From Ignavibacteria bacterium (GTDB lineage: Bacteria > Bacteroidota > Ignavibacteria > Tepidaquicellales > Tepidaquicellaceae): DNA of 51,875 nt. Made by a program: the position numbers and the translations under genes. This document shows positions 42,515 through 51,875 of this stretch, one piece after another. The DNA is taken from the NCBI GenBank assembly GCA_019694675.1, contig JAIBBK010000103.1, positions 1 to 51,875 on the forward strand, read 5' to 3'. The notes under the pieces are model-generated. The model was not told the DNA's origin. It was given only the letters and a program-made list of their open reading frames with translations, and did not search any database. Within the stretch, counting starts at the first letter, position 1, and each line of letters opens with the position of its first letter.

Positions 42515-45500
42515 TCATTCCTCTTCTACGAGCTCTGCAGCTTTCTTGCCTGCCTTTGTTTCTTCGGTCTCTTCAGACTCCTCTTCGAATTCTTCCCTGG
42601 CTGTTACTATTATGTCCCTGTATTTCCTCAGGCCCGAACCCGCCGGAATGAGCTGTCCGATGATTACGTTTTCCTTGAGCCCGAGCAGATGGTCAACCTT
42701 ACCTCTGATCGCCGCATCCGTCAGAACCTTTGTCGTTTCCTGGAACGATGCCGCCGAAATAAAGCTGTCCGTTGTAAGTGATGTCTGCGTTATGCCGAGA
42801 AGAACAGGTTCTCCCGTTGCGGGCACTGCTTCCCTCGACTTTATAGGTGCACCGTCTTTCTTCTTGAGTGCCGTGTTGAGTTCCTTCACTTCCTTCTTGG
42901 AAAGCTTTGAACCTTCATTCACCTTATCGCTGTCACCCGCATCCGTAACAATGACCATTCCCTTCAGCTTCTCATTCTCTTCTGCAAAGAGATTCTTGTG
43001 CACAACGTCACCTTCGAGGAAGTTCGTATCCCCGGTGTCTGTGATCTTGATCTTCTGCAGCATCTGCCTCACAATCACTTCGATGTGCTTGTCGTTGATC
43101 TTAACACCCTGGATCCTGTAAACTTCCTGAATTTCATTCACGAGATACTCCTGCACTTCCGACACGCCCTTGATCTTGAGAATGTCAACGGGATCAAGTG
43201 CACCGCCGGTCAACTGTTCGCCCGACTTCACCTGGTCACCGTGCCTTACAAGAATATGCTTGCCGATAGGGATCTTATAATCAACAACCTTGCTGCCGTC
43301 TTTGCTGTTGATCTTCAGTTCACGGCTGCCTCTTGTGATCTTGCCGATCTCAACAGTTCCGTCAATCTCAGCCACCTTCGCAGGATCGCTCGGGCTTCTG
43401 GCTTCGAAAAGTTCCGTTACTCTCGGAAGGCCTCCCGTGATGTCCCTGGTCTTTCCAGATTCCCTCGGGATCTTCACGATGATGGTTCCCGCTTTTACTT
43501 CATTGCCGTCGTCAACCAGAAGGTTTGCCTTTGCCGGAATGAGGTACGAACTGAGTACCTTTTCAGACTTTGAACTGATGATCTGAATTGCCGGAGATTT
43601 TGTCTTGTCACGGCTTTCGATCACGATCTTCTGGAAGTGTCCGGTCTGTTCATCCCTGATCTGCTCGTACTGTCTGCCCTCTTCCATGTCAACATACTTG
43701 ATCACACCGTCGTCTTCAGCCACTATCACTTCATTGTAGGGATCCCATTCATACAGCAATCCGTTCTTCTGCACCTTCTCGTTGTTCTTCACCTTGAGAT
43801 GTGCACCGTACGACACTTTGTATTTTGCAAGCACGGAGTTATGCTCATCCACTATTTCTATAACGCCGTTCCTGCTGAGGGAAACAAACTCCGTTCCGAG
43901 AGCGCCCTTGTACTCGACGATCTTCATGCTTGTAAGCTTGACCTTACCTTCGAACTTTGAAACGATCTGCGATTGCGTAATGATCTTGCTTGCTGTACCG
44001 CCGATATGGAACGTCCTGAGTGTTAACTGTGTGCCCGGTTCGCCGATGGACTGCGCCGCAATGATTCCCACTGCCTCGCCGACTTCCACTAGCTTGCCTG
44101 TGGCAAGATTCCTGCCGTAGCACTTCGCGCAAACACCTCTCTTGGTTTCGCATGTAAGCACTGATCTGATCTCAACCGATGTTATCGGAGTTTCGGCAAC
44201 TGCCTGTGCTTCGGATTCCGTAATAAGTTCACCCGATTTGATGATGACCTTCTTTGTAAGCGGGTCAACCACATCATGGACCGCTACTCGGCCGAGGATC
44301 CTCTCTGCAAGCGTTTCCTTCACATCCTCACCTTCCTTCAGAGCCTCGGTTACAACTCCCCTCAGCGTTCCGCAGTCAACATCCGTAATGATCACATCCT
44401 GTGCAACGTCCACAAGCCTTCTCGTGAGATATCCGGCATCCGCTGTTTTCAGCGCCGTATCAGCAAGACCCTTTCTTGCACCGTGGGTCGAAATGAAGTA
44501 CTCAAGTATCGAGAGCCCTTCCTTGAAGTTTGCAAGGATCGGGTTTTCGATGATCTCTCCTGCCTGACCCGTGAGTGACTTCTGCGGCTTCTGCATTAGT
44601 CCCCTCATGCCGGCAAGCTGGCTGACCTGCTCGGCGGAACCTCTTGCACCCGAGTCGATCATCATATGCAGTGAGTTGAATCCCTGCTTTGACCTTGTGA
44701 GGTTGTGCATAAGATCCCGCTTCACTTCGTCACGTACGTGAGTCCAAATATCAATAACCTTATTGTATCTCTCATTCTCTGAAATGATACCTCTTGCCTT
44801 CGACTTCTCGATCGCTTCAACCTTCTTCAGGGCTTCTTTGATGATGTCGTTCTTTGAATCAGGTACTTCTATATCATCAATGTTTACCGAAAGGCCGCCG
44901 AGAGTGGCATACTTGAATCCAAGTTCCTTGAGATCATCAAGGAACCTCGCGGTCTCAAGATTTCCGACTTTGTTATAGATCATTCCTATGGTCTCAATGA
45001 TCTTCTTCTTTCTCAGAAGCTCATTGATAAAATGCACTCTCTTCGGAACGATCGTATTGAAGATCACTCTTCCGGTGGTAGTTTCAATGATCTGTCCGTT
45101 GATCCTCACCTTTATTCTCGCATGAAGACCGAGCATCTTGTTGTCATGTGCAATGAGAACTTCTTCCGGTGATGAGAAGATCTTGCCTTCACCTTTGTCG
45201 CCCTTAAGCTCTTTGGTAAGATAATAACATCCGAGTATCATCTCCTGGTTTGGAATGGTGATCGGCGCGCCGTTCTGCGGCGAGAGCACGTTGTGCGACG
45301 AAAGCATGAGTATCTGCGCTTCAAGCTGTGCTTCAAACGAAAGAGGCACGTGAACCGCCATTTGGTCGCCGTCAAAGTCTGCATTGAATGCAATACACAC
45401 AAACGGATGAAGCGTAATGGCCTTTCCTTCTATCAGCACCGGCTGGAAGGCCTGTATGCTGAGCCTGTGAAGCGTCGGTGCACGGTTCAGAAGAACCGGA

Positions 45501-46783
45501 TGCCCGTCAATTACATTCTCAAGTATATCCCATACCTCAGGCGTCCTCTTGTCAATAAGCTTCTTCGCGCTCTTCACGGTCTTCACATAATCCCTGTCAA
45601 TCAGCCTTCTGATCACAAACGGCTTGAAAAGTTCAAGTGCCATATCCTTCGGAAGCCCGCACTGATGCAGCTTCAGCTCCGGCCCTACAACTATCACGGA
45701 CCTTCCCGAATAATCCACTCTCTTTCCGAGGAGATTCTGCCTGAATCTTCCCTGCTTGCCTTTCAGAATATCAGACAATGACTTGAGAGCCCTGTTCTCT
45801 GCCTTTACTGCCGTCACTCTCCTTGAGTTGTCGAGCAATGCGTCAACCGCTTCCTGAAGCATACGCTTTTCGTTTCTCAGAATAACTTCAGGCGCCTTGA
45901 TATCTATCAGTCTCTTAAGTCTGTTGTTTCTTATTATGACCCTTCTGTAAAGGTCATTAAGGTCGCTTGTCGCAAACCTTCCGCCTTCAAGCGGCACGAG
46001 CGGCCTGAGTTCCGGCGGAATGACCGGCACAACGTCCAGCACCATCCATTCGGGCTTGTTCGGCCTTGAACCCGGCTTGCCTTTGAAGGCCTCGAGCACT
46101 CTCAGTCTCTTGATGTTCTCGGTCTTCTTGAGCACCGAGGGATCATCCTTGAGTTCTGCACGAAGCTTCGCGATTTCTGTTTCAATGTTGATGCTTCTGA
46201 GCAGTTCCTTTATGGCTTCTCCGCCCTGTCCGGCAACGAACTTCTTCGGGTCATCATCATCCAGCGCATGCTCCTCATCAGTCATCTTGTCAAGTACTTC
46301 ATTCACTTCCTCTTCAGTGAGAAGCTGAAGTCTCTTATACTGCGACTTGCCCGGATTCACAACCACATAGGTTTCGTAGTAAATGATCCTTTCAAGGTCC
46401 TTTGAAGAAATGCCGAGCGTCTGTCCGATCTTTGACGGCATTGACCTGAAGTACCAGATATGCACTACGGGTACGCTAAGCGTGATGTGTCCCATCCTGT
46501 CTCTTCTTACGCTCTTGAGATTAATCTCAACTCCGCACCTGTCGCACACTATTCCCTTGTACCGGATGCCCTTGTATTTTCCGCAGTGACATTCCCAGTC
46601 CCTTACGGGTCCGAAGATCTTCTCACAGAACAATCCGTCCTTGTCCGGTTTGAATGTTCTGTAGTTGATTGTTTCCGGCTTCAGAACCTCTCCATACGAT
46701 CTCGTCACGATTGAATCAGTTGACGCAAGATTGATTGAGACCCTGTTGAATCTCTTTCGCTTGTGCTCCGTTTTGAAAGCCAT
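42515..46783 (-). CDS. rpoC: RNA polymerase subunit beta'
   Basis: 1422 residues, complete. The zinc ribbon is [20 protein letters not shown]. The catalytic motif NADFDGDQM is at 467-475 (D469, D471, D473 hold the magnesium). The trigger-loop region around [22 protein letters not shown] and the second zinc site ([16 protein letters not shown]) are intact. It ends in an acidic tail ([17 protein letters not shown]). It follows rpoB after 59 bp in one operon. Confidence 0.98.
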   Translation of the reverse strand: MAFKTEHKRKRFNRVSINLASTDSIVTRSYGEVLKPETINYRTFKPDKDGLFCEKIFGPVRDWECHCGKYKGIRYKGIVCDRCGVEINLKSVRRDRMGHITLSVPVVHIWYFRSMPSKIGQTLGISSKDLERIIYYETYVVVNPGKSQYKRLQLLTEEEVNEVLDKMTDEEHALDDDDPKKFVAGQGGEAIKELLRSINIETEIAKLRAELKDDPSVLKKTENIKRLRVLEAFKGKPGSRPNKPEWMVLDVVPVIPPELRPLVPLEGGRFATSDLNDLYRRVIIRNNRLKRLIDIKAPEVILRNEKRMLQEAVDALLDNSRRVTAVKAENRALKSLSDILKGKQGRFRQNLLGKRVDYSGRSVIVVGPELKLHQCGLPKDMALELFKPFVIRRLIDRDYVKTVKSAKKLIDKRTPEVWDILENVIDGHPVLLNRAPTLHRLSIQAFQPVLIEGKAITLHPFVCIAFNADFDGDQMAVHVPLSFEAQLEAQILMLSSHNVLSPQNGAPITIPNQEMILGCYYLTKELKGDKGEGKIFSSPEEVLIAHDNKMLGLHARIKVRINGQIIETTTGRVIFNTIVPKRVHFINELLRKKKIIETIGMIYNKVGNLETARFLDDLKELGFKYATLGGLSVNIDDIEVPDSKNDIIKEALKKVEAIEKSKARGIISENERYNKVIDIWTHVRDEVKRDLMHNLTRSKQGFNSLHMMIDSGARGSAEQVSQLAGMRGLMQKPQKSLTGQAGEIIENPILANFKEGLSILEYFISTHGARKGLADTALKTADAGYLTRRLVDVAQDVIITDVDCGTLRGVVTEALKEGEDVKETLAERILGRVAVHDVVDPLTKKVIIKSGELITESEAQAVAETPITSVEIRSVLTCETKRGVCAKCYGRNLATGKLVEVGEAVGIIAAQSIGEPGTQLTLRTFHIGGTASKIITQSQIVSKFEGKVKLTSMKIVEYKGALGTEFVSLSRNGVIEIVDEHNSVLAKYKVSYGAHLKVKNNEKVQKNGLLYEWDPYNEVIVAEDDGVIKYVDMEEGRQYEQIRDEQTGHFQKIVIESRDKTKSPAIQIISSKSEKVLSSYLIPAKANLLVDDGNEVKAGTIIVKIPRESGKTRDITGGLPRVTELFEARSPSDPAKVAEIDGTVEIGKITRGSRELKINSKDGSKVVDYKIPIGKHILVRHGDQVKSGEQLTGGALDPVDILKIKGVSEVQEYLVNEIQEVYRIQGVKINDKHIEVIVRQMLQKIKITDTGDTNFLEGDVVHKNLFAEENEKLKGMVIVTDAGDSDKVNEGSKLSKKEVKELNTALKKKDGAPIKSREAVPATGEPVLLGITQTSLTTDSFISAASFQETTKVLTDAAIRGKVDHLLGLKENVIIGQLIPAGSGLRKYRDIIVTAREEFEEESEETEETKAGKKAAELVEEE

Positions 46784-46842
46784 ATTTTTTAAGAGTAAAT
46801 TTTTGTTTTTGAATTACTGCAGACCTGTCTGTTCCTGTTCAG

Positions 46843-49800
46843 CTATTCCTCGAGATTCACATCAAGACACAGTCCCTGAAGCTCTTTCAGCAGCACATTG
46901 AACGACTCCGGCACACCGGGTTCAGGCAGGTTCTCACCTTTGATTATAGCTTCGTAAACCTTGCTTCTTCCCGTTACGTCGTCGCTCTTGTATGTGAGCA
47001 TTTCCTGCAGGATGTTTGCCGCGCCGTATCCCTGAAGCGCCCAGCATTCCATTTCCCCGAACCTCTGTCCGCCGAACTGCGCTTTTCCGCCGAGAGGCTG
47101 TTGAGTAATGAGAGAGTACGGGCCGATCGACCTTGCATGCATCTTGTCGTCAACAAGGTGCGAAAGTTTAAGCATATAGATCTGTCCGACTGTCACCTGC
47201 TGGTCAAACTTCTCGCCGGTCTTTCCGTCGTACAGGTCTGTCCTTGAGTTTGTGCTCAGCCCGGCAGATTCAAGCGTGCTCATTATTTCATCAACTGAAG
47301 CTCCGTCAAATATCGGAGTGGCAAACTTGACGCCGAGTTTCTTTGCAGCCCATCCAAGCGCTGTTTCGTAAAGCTGTCCGAGATTCATTCTCGAAGGCAC
47401 GCCAAGCGGGTTGAGAACTATGTCAACCGGCGTTCCGTCCGGAAGGAACGGCATGTCTTCCTGAGGCACGATCTTGGCAACAACACCCTTGTTGCCGTGG
47501 CGGCCTGCCATCTTGTCGCCAACTGAGAGCTTTCTCTTCTTTGCAACGTAAACCTTTGCAAGCTTCACAACCCCTGTGGGAAGCTCATCGCCGAGTTTGA
47601 CTTTATCTTTAAGCCTCTTATATCTTTCCTCGATCTCGTTCATCTTGAAGGTGTAGTTCCTGTAGATGTCCGGTATGAGCGAAAGGGCTCTCTTGTTCTC
47701 GGTCCAGTCATGATCGAAATCAAAGTCGCTTAGCTCATAGCCCTGGTTCTCTATCAGGTTGATGAAGAGTCCCTCCTTGAATTTCGCGCCGCTCTTTACG
47801 AGGAAATTCCCTTTCCTGTCTTTGAGGCCGTGCGACTCTTTGCCTTCAAGCAGAGTGTCAAATTTTTCGGCGATCTTCCTGTTAAGGTCCTTTATCTCCT
47901 TCTTTCTTTCCGCCTCATACCTGTCAATCCTTCTTTTCTCATCGCGCTTGCTTTCCGTGTCACGCGTCTTTCTTGAGAAGAGCTTCTTGTTTATCACCAC
48001 TCCCTTGAGTCCGGGAGGCGCCTTCAGAGAAGCATCCTTCACATCTCCTGCCTTGTCGCCGAAGATCGCCCTTAGCAGTTTCTCTTCGGGAGTCGGTTCT
48101 GTTTCACCTTTCGGCGTTACCTTACCTATGAGTATGTCGCTTTCCTTTACCTCTGCACCGATTCTCACAATTCCGTTTTCGTCAAGGTCCTTGGTTGCTT
48201 CTTCGCTGACGTTCGGTATTTCCTTCGTGAGCTCTTCCTCGCCGCGCTTTGTGTCCCTCACTTCAAGGCTGAACTCTTCTATGTGTATGGATGTGTAAAC
48301 ATCGTCTGCAACAAGCTTCTCGCTGATGACGATCGCATCCTCAAAGTTGTACCCTCTCCAGGGCATGAACGCAACAAGCACATTTCTTCCAAGCGCGAGT
48401 TCACCGTGCTGTGTGGATGATCCGTCCGCGAGAATATCGCCCTTCTTCACCCTCTGTCCTTCGGTTACTATCGGCCTTTGGTTGATTGATGTGTCCTGAT
48501 TTGTCCTGAGAAATTTCACAAGCTGATATTCGACGAGCTTTCTGTCGTCAAAGCTCAGGAGACTTTCATCAGAATCATCCTTTACATTGTATCTCACAAT
48601 AATCTTGTCACCTGAAACGTATTCAACCAATCCGTCATTTTCTGCTGTAAGCATCGTTCTTGAATCCCTTGCAACGATCTCCTCGAAACCTGTCCCTACC
48701 AGCGGCGCCTCAGGCCTGAGAAGCGGAACTGCCTGCCTCTGCATGTTACTGCCCATGAGCGCTCTGTTTGCGTCATCATGTTCGAGGAACGGAATGAGAG
48801 CTGCAGCGGCGCTGACGATCTGATTCGTTGCAACATCCATATAGTCAATTTCAGAGGGCTTAAAGAGCGGGAAATCTCCTTTGAACCTTCCCTTGACCCT
48901 TTCATTCACATACCTGCCCTTGCTGTCAAGCGGCTCGTTTGCCTGCGCGATCCTGAAGAAGTCTTCTTTCTCGGCGGACAGATATTCAATATCATCCGTT
49001 ACTACTCCGCTCACAACTTTCCTGTAAGGTGTTTCAATGAATCCGAGTTCGTTTATTCTCGAATGAATGCAAAGCGATGAAATGAGTCCGATGTTCGGGC
49101 CTTCCGGCGTTTCGATCGGGCAAAGCCTGCCGTAATGAGTATAGTGAACGTCACGCACTTCGAACCCTGCCCTTTCTCTCGAAAGTCCGCCCGGTCCCAA
49201 TGCGCTGATCCTTCTCTTGTGGGTCATTTCAGCAAGAGGATTGGTCTGGTCCATGAACTGCGACAGCTGGCTCGTTCCGAAGAATGATGACAGAGCGCTT
49301 GTGATGGGCCTCGCGCTTATGAGTCTTGTCGGGGTAAGGTTCTCCTCGTCATGAATGCTCATCTTGTCGCGGATGGTCCTCGACATTCTCGAAAGTCCGA
49401 GCGAGAACTGAGCCGAGAGCTGTTCGTTCACGGTCCTTACTCTCCTGTTGCCAAGATGGTCAATGTCGTCAACTTCCCTTCTGTTGTCAACAAGGTCCCT
49501 GATATAGTTGATAATGTTCACGATATCCTCAAGTGTGAGGATAGTGGTTGTCATGTCAATGTCGGAGCCCAGTTTGTAATTGATCTTGTATCTGCCTACT
49601 TCGCCAAGGTCATACTTCTTCGGATTGAAGAAGAGCTTCTCGATATAACTTCTCGCGCTTTCGGTCTCAGACTCCACCAGACTGGATGACTTCTTATCTT
49701 TCACCGGTATATGATCGGGCATCTTATCAAGCATTTCGCTTTCTTCATCATCGCTCATTATGGTAATGTAGATGATCTCTTCACCGTCGGTTACATCCTT

Positions 49801-50682
49801 TTTCTTAAGCTTGATCTCACTCACCCTTGAGTTAAGAGCCGTGAGCAGCAGTTCACCTGAAAGCACTGTGTTCTCCGTGATTCCCGTGTCCTCACCTGTC
49901 TCCTTGTTCACCACATTCTCAACCACGACCCTGTCAATGTAATCAAGATAATTCTTCTCGGTGAGCTTCACTGTTTCGGCAAGTCCGAACAGCTCAAGCA
50001 TCTGGATCTTCTCGTTTATTCCCAGTGCCTTAAGCAATGTTGAGAAGTAGAATTTCTTCTTCCTGTCAACGTATGCATAAAGGAGATTATTGATATCGGT
50101 TGTGAATTCGACCCATGAGCCTCTGAACGGAATGACCCTTGCAGAGAAAAGTTTGGTTCCGTTTGCGTGAATAGATTCGCTGAAAACAACTCCCGGAGAT
50201 CTGTGAAGCTGGCTCACTATGACTCTCTCCGCTCCGTTGATTATGAAGCTTCCTCTCTGGGTCATGTAAGGCAGATTGCCGAGATACACATCGTTTTCGA
50301 TCGTGTAGTTGTATTCCTTTGCCGCGGTATTGGGCTTTGTTGAAAGTCTCAGTCTGGCTTTCACCTGGACTGCGTATGTAAGCCCCTGCTCCTGGCACTC
50401 GATCACGGAGTAGTGCGGCTTCTCAAGATAATAATCAACAAACTCAAGCAGAGCTGTCTCCCTTGAATCTGTGATCGGAAAATTGTCTTCAAAAACTTTC
50501 TGAAGCCCCTGGGACTTTCTCTTGCTTGCAGGAATATCTTCCTGAAGAAAATCCTTGTATGACTGGACCTGGACTTTGAGGAGGTCCGGCGGATCATGCT
50601 TTAGCGGTGTCTTGGCAAACGTTAGACGGTCATTCTTATTGCTTATCGGTTTCAATCCGAGATCAACTTCTCTTGATTCCAA
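46843..50682 (-). CDS. rpoB: RNA polymerase subunit beta
   Basis: 1279 residues. The rifampicin pocket is wild type: [31 protein letters not shown] has the susceptible D, H and S residues. [11 protein letters not shown] and the end block [19 protein letters not shown] are present. The start must be TTG: the frame hits a TAA 24 nt upstream, and no ATG or GTG comes before the conserved [20 protein letters not shown] stretch. It lies ~110 bp after rplL, across a long stem-loop. Confidence 0.97.
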   Translation of the reverse strand: MESREVDLGLKPISNKNDRLTFAKTPLKHDPPDLLKVQVQSYKDFLQEDIPASKRKSQGLQKVFEDNFPITDSRETALLEFVDYYLEKPHYSVIECQEQGLTYAVQVKARLRLSTKPNTAAKEYNYTIENDVYLGNLPYMTQRGSFIINGAERVIVSQLHRSPGVVFSESIHANGTKLFSARVIPFRGSWVEFTTDINNLLYAYVDRKKKFYFSTLLKALGINEKIQMLELFGLAETVKLTEKNYLDYIDRVVVENVVNKETGEDTGITENTVLSGELLLTALNSRVSEIKLKKKDVTDGEEIIYITIMSDDEESEMLDKMPDHIPVKDKKSSSLVESETESARSYIEKLFFNPKKYDLGEVGRYKINYKLGSDIDMTTTILTLEDIVNIINYIRDLVDNRREVDDIDHLGNRRVRTVNEQLSAQFSLGLSRMSRTIRDKMSIHDEENLTPTRLISARPITSALSSFFGTSQLSQFMDQTNPLAEMTHKRRISALGPGGLSRERAGFEVRDVHYTHYGRLCPIETPEGPNIGLISSLCIHSRINELGFIETPYRKVVSGVVTDDIEYLSAEKEDFFRIAQANEPLDSKGRYVNERVKGRFKGDFPLFKPSEIDYMDVATNQIVSAAAALIPFLEHDDANRALMGSNMQRQAVPLLRPEAPLVGTGFEEIVARDSRTMLTAENDGLVEYVSGDKIIVRYNVKDDSDESLLSFDDRKLVEYQLVKFLRTNQDTSINQRPIVTEGQRVKKGDILADGSSTQHGELALGRNVLVAFMPWRGYNFEDAIVISEKLVADDVYTSIHIEEFSLEVRDTKRGEEELTKEIPNVSEEATKDLDENGIVRIGAEVKESDILIGKVTPKGETEPTPEEKLLRAIFGDKAGDVKDASLKAPPGLKGVVINKKLFSRKTRDTESKRDEKRRIDRYEAERKKEIKDLNRKIAEKFDTLLEGKESHGLKDRKGNFLVKSGAKFKEGLFINLIENQGYELSDFDFDHDWTENKRALSLIPDIYRNYTFKMNEIEERYKRLKDKVKLGDELPTGVVKLAKVYVAKKRKLSVGDKMAGRHGNKGVVAKIVPQEDMPFLPDGTPVDIVLNPLGVPSRMNLGQLYETALGWAAKKLGVKFATPIFDGASVDEIMSTLESAGLSTNSRTDLYDGKTGEKFDQQVTVGQIYMLKLSHLVDDKMHARSIGPYSLITQQPLGGKAQFGGQRFGEMECWALQGYGAANILQEMLTYKSDDVTGRSKVYEAIIKGENLPEPGVPESFNVLLKELQGLCLDVNLEE

Positions 50683-50708
50683 TGTATTTAACCCCCGGTT
50701 AATTTAAT

Positions 50709-50746
50709 GAATAATCCCGACATCGATATTCTAGTCGGGACTATTC
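50709..50746 (-). promoter_or_regulatory. Stem-loop between rplL and rpoB
   Basis: GAATAGTCCCGAC/GTCGGGATTATTC in the RNA: 12 Watson-Crick pairs and one G-U across 13 positions, with a 12-nt loop. No U-run follows, so it is not a simple terminator. In E. coli this same gap holds an attenuator and an RNase III site, so a processing or attenuation role is plausible. Confidence 0.6.
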
Positions 50747-50793
50747 AATTTTTGAAATGTAATAGCGTAAAACGTATTGGTCTGTTACGGAAA

Positions 50794-51168
50794 TTACTTC
50801 ACTTCAACTTTGGCGCCGGCAGCTTCGAGTTCTGCTTTCAGCTTGTCTGCATCCGCCTTTGAAATGTTTTCCTTAACTGGTTTCGGAGCGCTTTCCACGA
50901 GCGCCTTTGCTTCAGTGAGTCCGAGCCCTGTTGCATTCTTAACAGCCTTGATCACATTGATCTTCTGACCGCCTGCATCGGCGAGAATGACCGTGAACTC
51001 CGTCTGCTCTTCAGCCGCAGGAGCCGCTGCGCCTGCCGGTGCCGCACCCGCTACAACCATGGGTGCCGCCGCAGTTACGCCGAATCTGTCTTCAAGGATC
51101 TTCTTAAGTTCTGAAGCTTGTGTTAATGTAAGTTCGCCAATCTTGTCGGCTAGTTCTTGTACTGACAT
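50794..51168 (-). CDS. rplL: 50S ribosomal protein L7/L12
   Basis: 124 residues. The N-terminal dimer domain ([23 protein letters not shown]) is joined by an Ala/Gly/Pro hinge to the C-terminal domain ([40 protein letters not shown]). L7/L12 forms the stalk that recruits EF-G and EF-Tu. It follows rplJ by 35 bp. Confidence 0.98.
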   Translation of the reverse strand: MSVQELADKIGELTLTQASELKKILEDRFGVTAAAPMVVAGAAPAGAAAPAAEEQTEFTVILADAGGQKINVIKAVKNATGLGLTEAKALVESAPKPVKENISKADADKLKAELEAAGAKVEVK

Positions 51169-51203
51169 TTAGTGACCTCTTTGAATTTTAAAGTTTTGAA
51201 AAA

Positions 51204-51737
51204 TTATGCGGCCTTCTTTTTGGCCACTTCCTCAATCACACTGAACAGATCCCTCATCACGGCATTGATGGAGCCGACTATGCCGGATGCAGGGGCATTC
51301 AATGAACCGAGAATGCTCGCGATTACCTCTTCCTTTGTGGGAAGTGATGCAAGCGCATTGAGCTGTTTCGAATCATATACCTCATTTTCAACTATGGCGA
51401 GCTTAAGCTTTGGTTTCTCAGACTTTTCAACGAATTTCTTGATGATCTTGGCCGGAGCTACCGGATCTTTTGACGCGAATACAATCCCCGTCGGACCGTT
51501 TAAAGTTTCATGAAGCCTGTCGAAATGAGTCGAATACTTGTCGGTTTCCTTAAGCGCCCTGACTGTCAGTGTGTTCTTGACAACCTTGTACTTGATCTCC
51601 GACTTGTAAAACTCTTTTCTCAGCTCATTCACCTCTTCAACGGTAAGCCCGGTAAAATCGGTAAGATAGATCGATTCGGAACCGTTTATCAGTCCCTTGA
51701 TTTCCTCTACCGATTCAGCCTTCTGAGCTTTGTTCAT
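51204..51737 (-). CDS. rplJ: 50S ribosomal protein L10
   Basis: 177 residues. L10 holds the L7/L12 stalk to 23S rRNA and in E. coli represses its own mRNA. The start NKAQKAESVEEIKGLINGS and the blocks TDFTGLTVEEVNELRKEF and YKVVKNTLTVRAL are typical. It follows rplA after 84 bp; the leader between them holds a hairpin. Confidence 0.97.
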   Translation of the reverse strand: MNKAQKAESVEEIKGLINGSESIYLTDFTGLTVEEVNELRKEFYKSEIKYKVVKNTLTVRALKETDKYSTHFDRLHETLNGPTGIVFASKDPVAPAKIIKKFVEKSEKPKLKLAIVENEVYDSKQLNALASLPTKEEVIASILGSLNAPASGIVGSINAVMRDLFSVIEEVAKKKAA

Positions 51738-51768
51738 TGATTACCTTTCAGATTAGTTGTGCTTTTTG

Positions 51769-51788
51769 CCTGCCTGAAGCGGGGCAGG
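51769..51788 (-). repeat. GC-rich hairpin in the rplA-rplJ gap
   Basis: CCTGCC/GGCAGG, a 6-bp perfect stem with an 8-nt loop, without a T-run. The GGCAGG core recurs in the inverted-repeat region at 17.59 and 17.78 kb. It may be a dispersed palindrome or part of an L10 control region; the sequence does not decide. Confidence 0.4.
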
Positions 51789-51821
51789 TATATATTGCGT
51801 GAGTGCGTAATATTCTGTTTG

Positions 51822-51875
51822 TCAGGCGGCCGCTTTTGAAACGGTTATGCCCCTGTCAACCTTTATCCCCGGCCC
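51822..51875 (-). CDS. rplA: 50S ribosomal protein L1, C-terminal end (truncated by the window)
   Basis: Only the last 17 residues are present. They read GPGIKVDRGITVSKAAA, where GPG(I/V)KVD is the usual end of L1. Its place ahead of rplJ matches the common L11-L1-L10-L12 order. The start lies beyond the window. Confidence 0.9.
   Translation of the reverse strand, partial: GPGIKVDRGITVSKAAA

Overview
The window most resembles a chromosome of the Bacteroidota/Chlorobi/Ignavibacteriota group. The evidence is a type IX secretion C-terminal sorting domain at the left edge, a short housekeeping sigma factor without region 1.1, two UvrA paralogues, and one TAnnTTTG promoter element of the Bacteroidota type. 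Many genes can only start at TTG, including rpsL, rpsJ, rpoB and lysS. Genus-level placement is not possible by reading alone.

Layout. 1-8.7 kb (minus strand) is the str operon run into the front of the S10 operon: rpsL-rpsG-fusA-tRNA-Ile(UAU)-tuf-rpsJ-rplC-rplD-rplW. A strong promoter lies ahead of rpsL. rplW is not followed by rplB. It is followed by a 61-residue ORF, a PIN-domain protein and rpoD, the last three joined by 4-bp overlaps, then a terminator. 8.8-17.4 kb holds two related outer-membrane beta-barrel proteins. Between them lie a patatin phospholipase, a radical SAM protein, a YigZ/IMPACT protein, Pcm, the c-di-AMP synthase CdaA and a methyltransferase. 17.4-18.1 kb is a gene-free stretch full of nested GC-rich inverted repeats. 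18.1-26.8 kb (plus strand) reads scpA-scpB-pseudouridine synthase-lysS-CBS-cystathionine lyase-PAP2. ScpB carries a repetitive acidic tail and the next protein a repetitive basic head.

26.8-35.2 kb (minus strand) holds queE, a DUF3108 protein, a GT9 glycosyltransferase, a LON-domain protein, two lipoproteins, an iron-sulfur/oxidative-stress operon (Rrf2 regulator-IscS-IscA-like-SOD), tRNA-Glu and a beta-propeller lipoprotein. 35.4-42.3 kb has two convergent uvrA genes. Between them are a TPR protein, a heme-oxygenase-like monooxygenase and an unreported-looking 39-residue membrane protein. 42.5-51.9 kb (minus strand) is the ribosomal/RNA polymerase operon rplA(partial)-rplJ-rplL-rpoB-rpoC, ending in a clear terminator.

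How it fits together. Most of the window is core translation, transcription, chromosome segregation (ScpAB), repair (UvrA, Pcm) and sulfur/iron-sulfur metabolism. I found no CRISPR array, prophage or complete insertion sequence. The best candidates for something new are: the PIN pair between rplW and rpoD, the nested inverted-repeat element, the SOD with a Tat signal and an internal start, the opposite-charge repeat tails of ScpB and the pseudouridine synthase, and the tRNA-Ile with a UAU anticodon.
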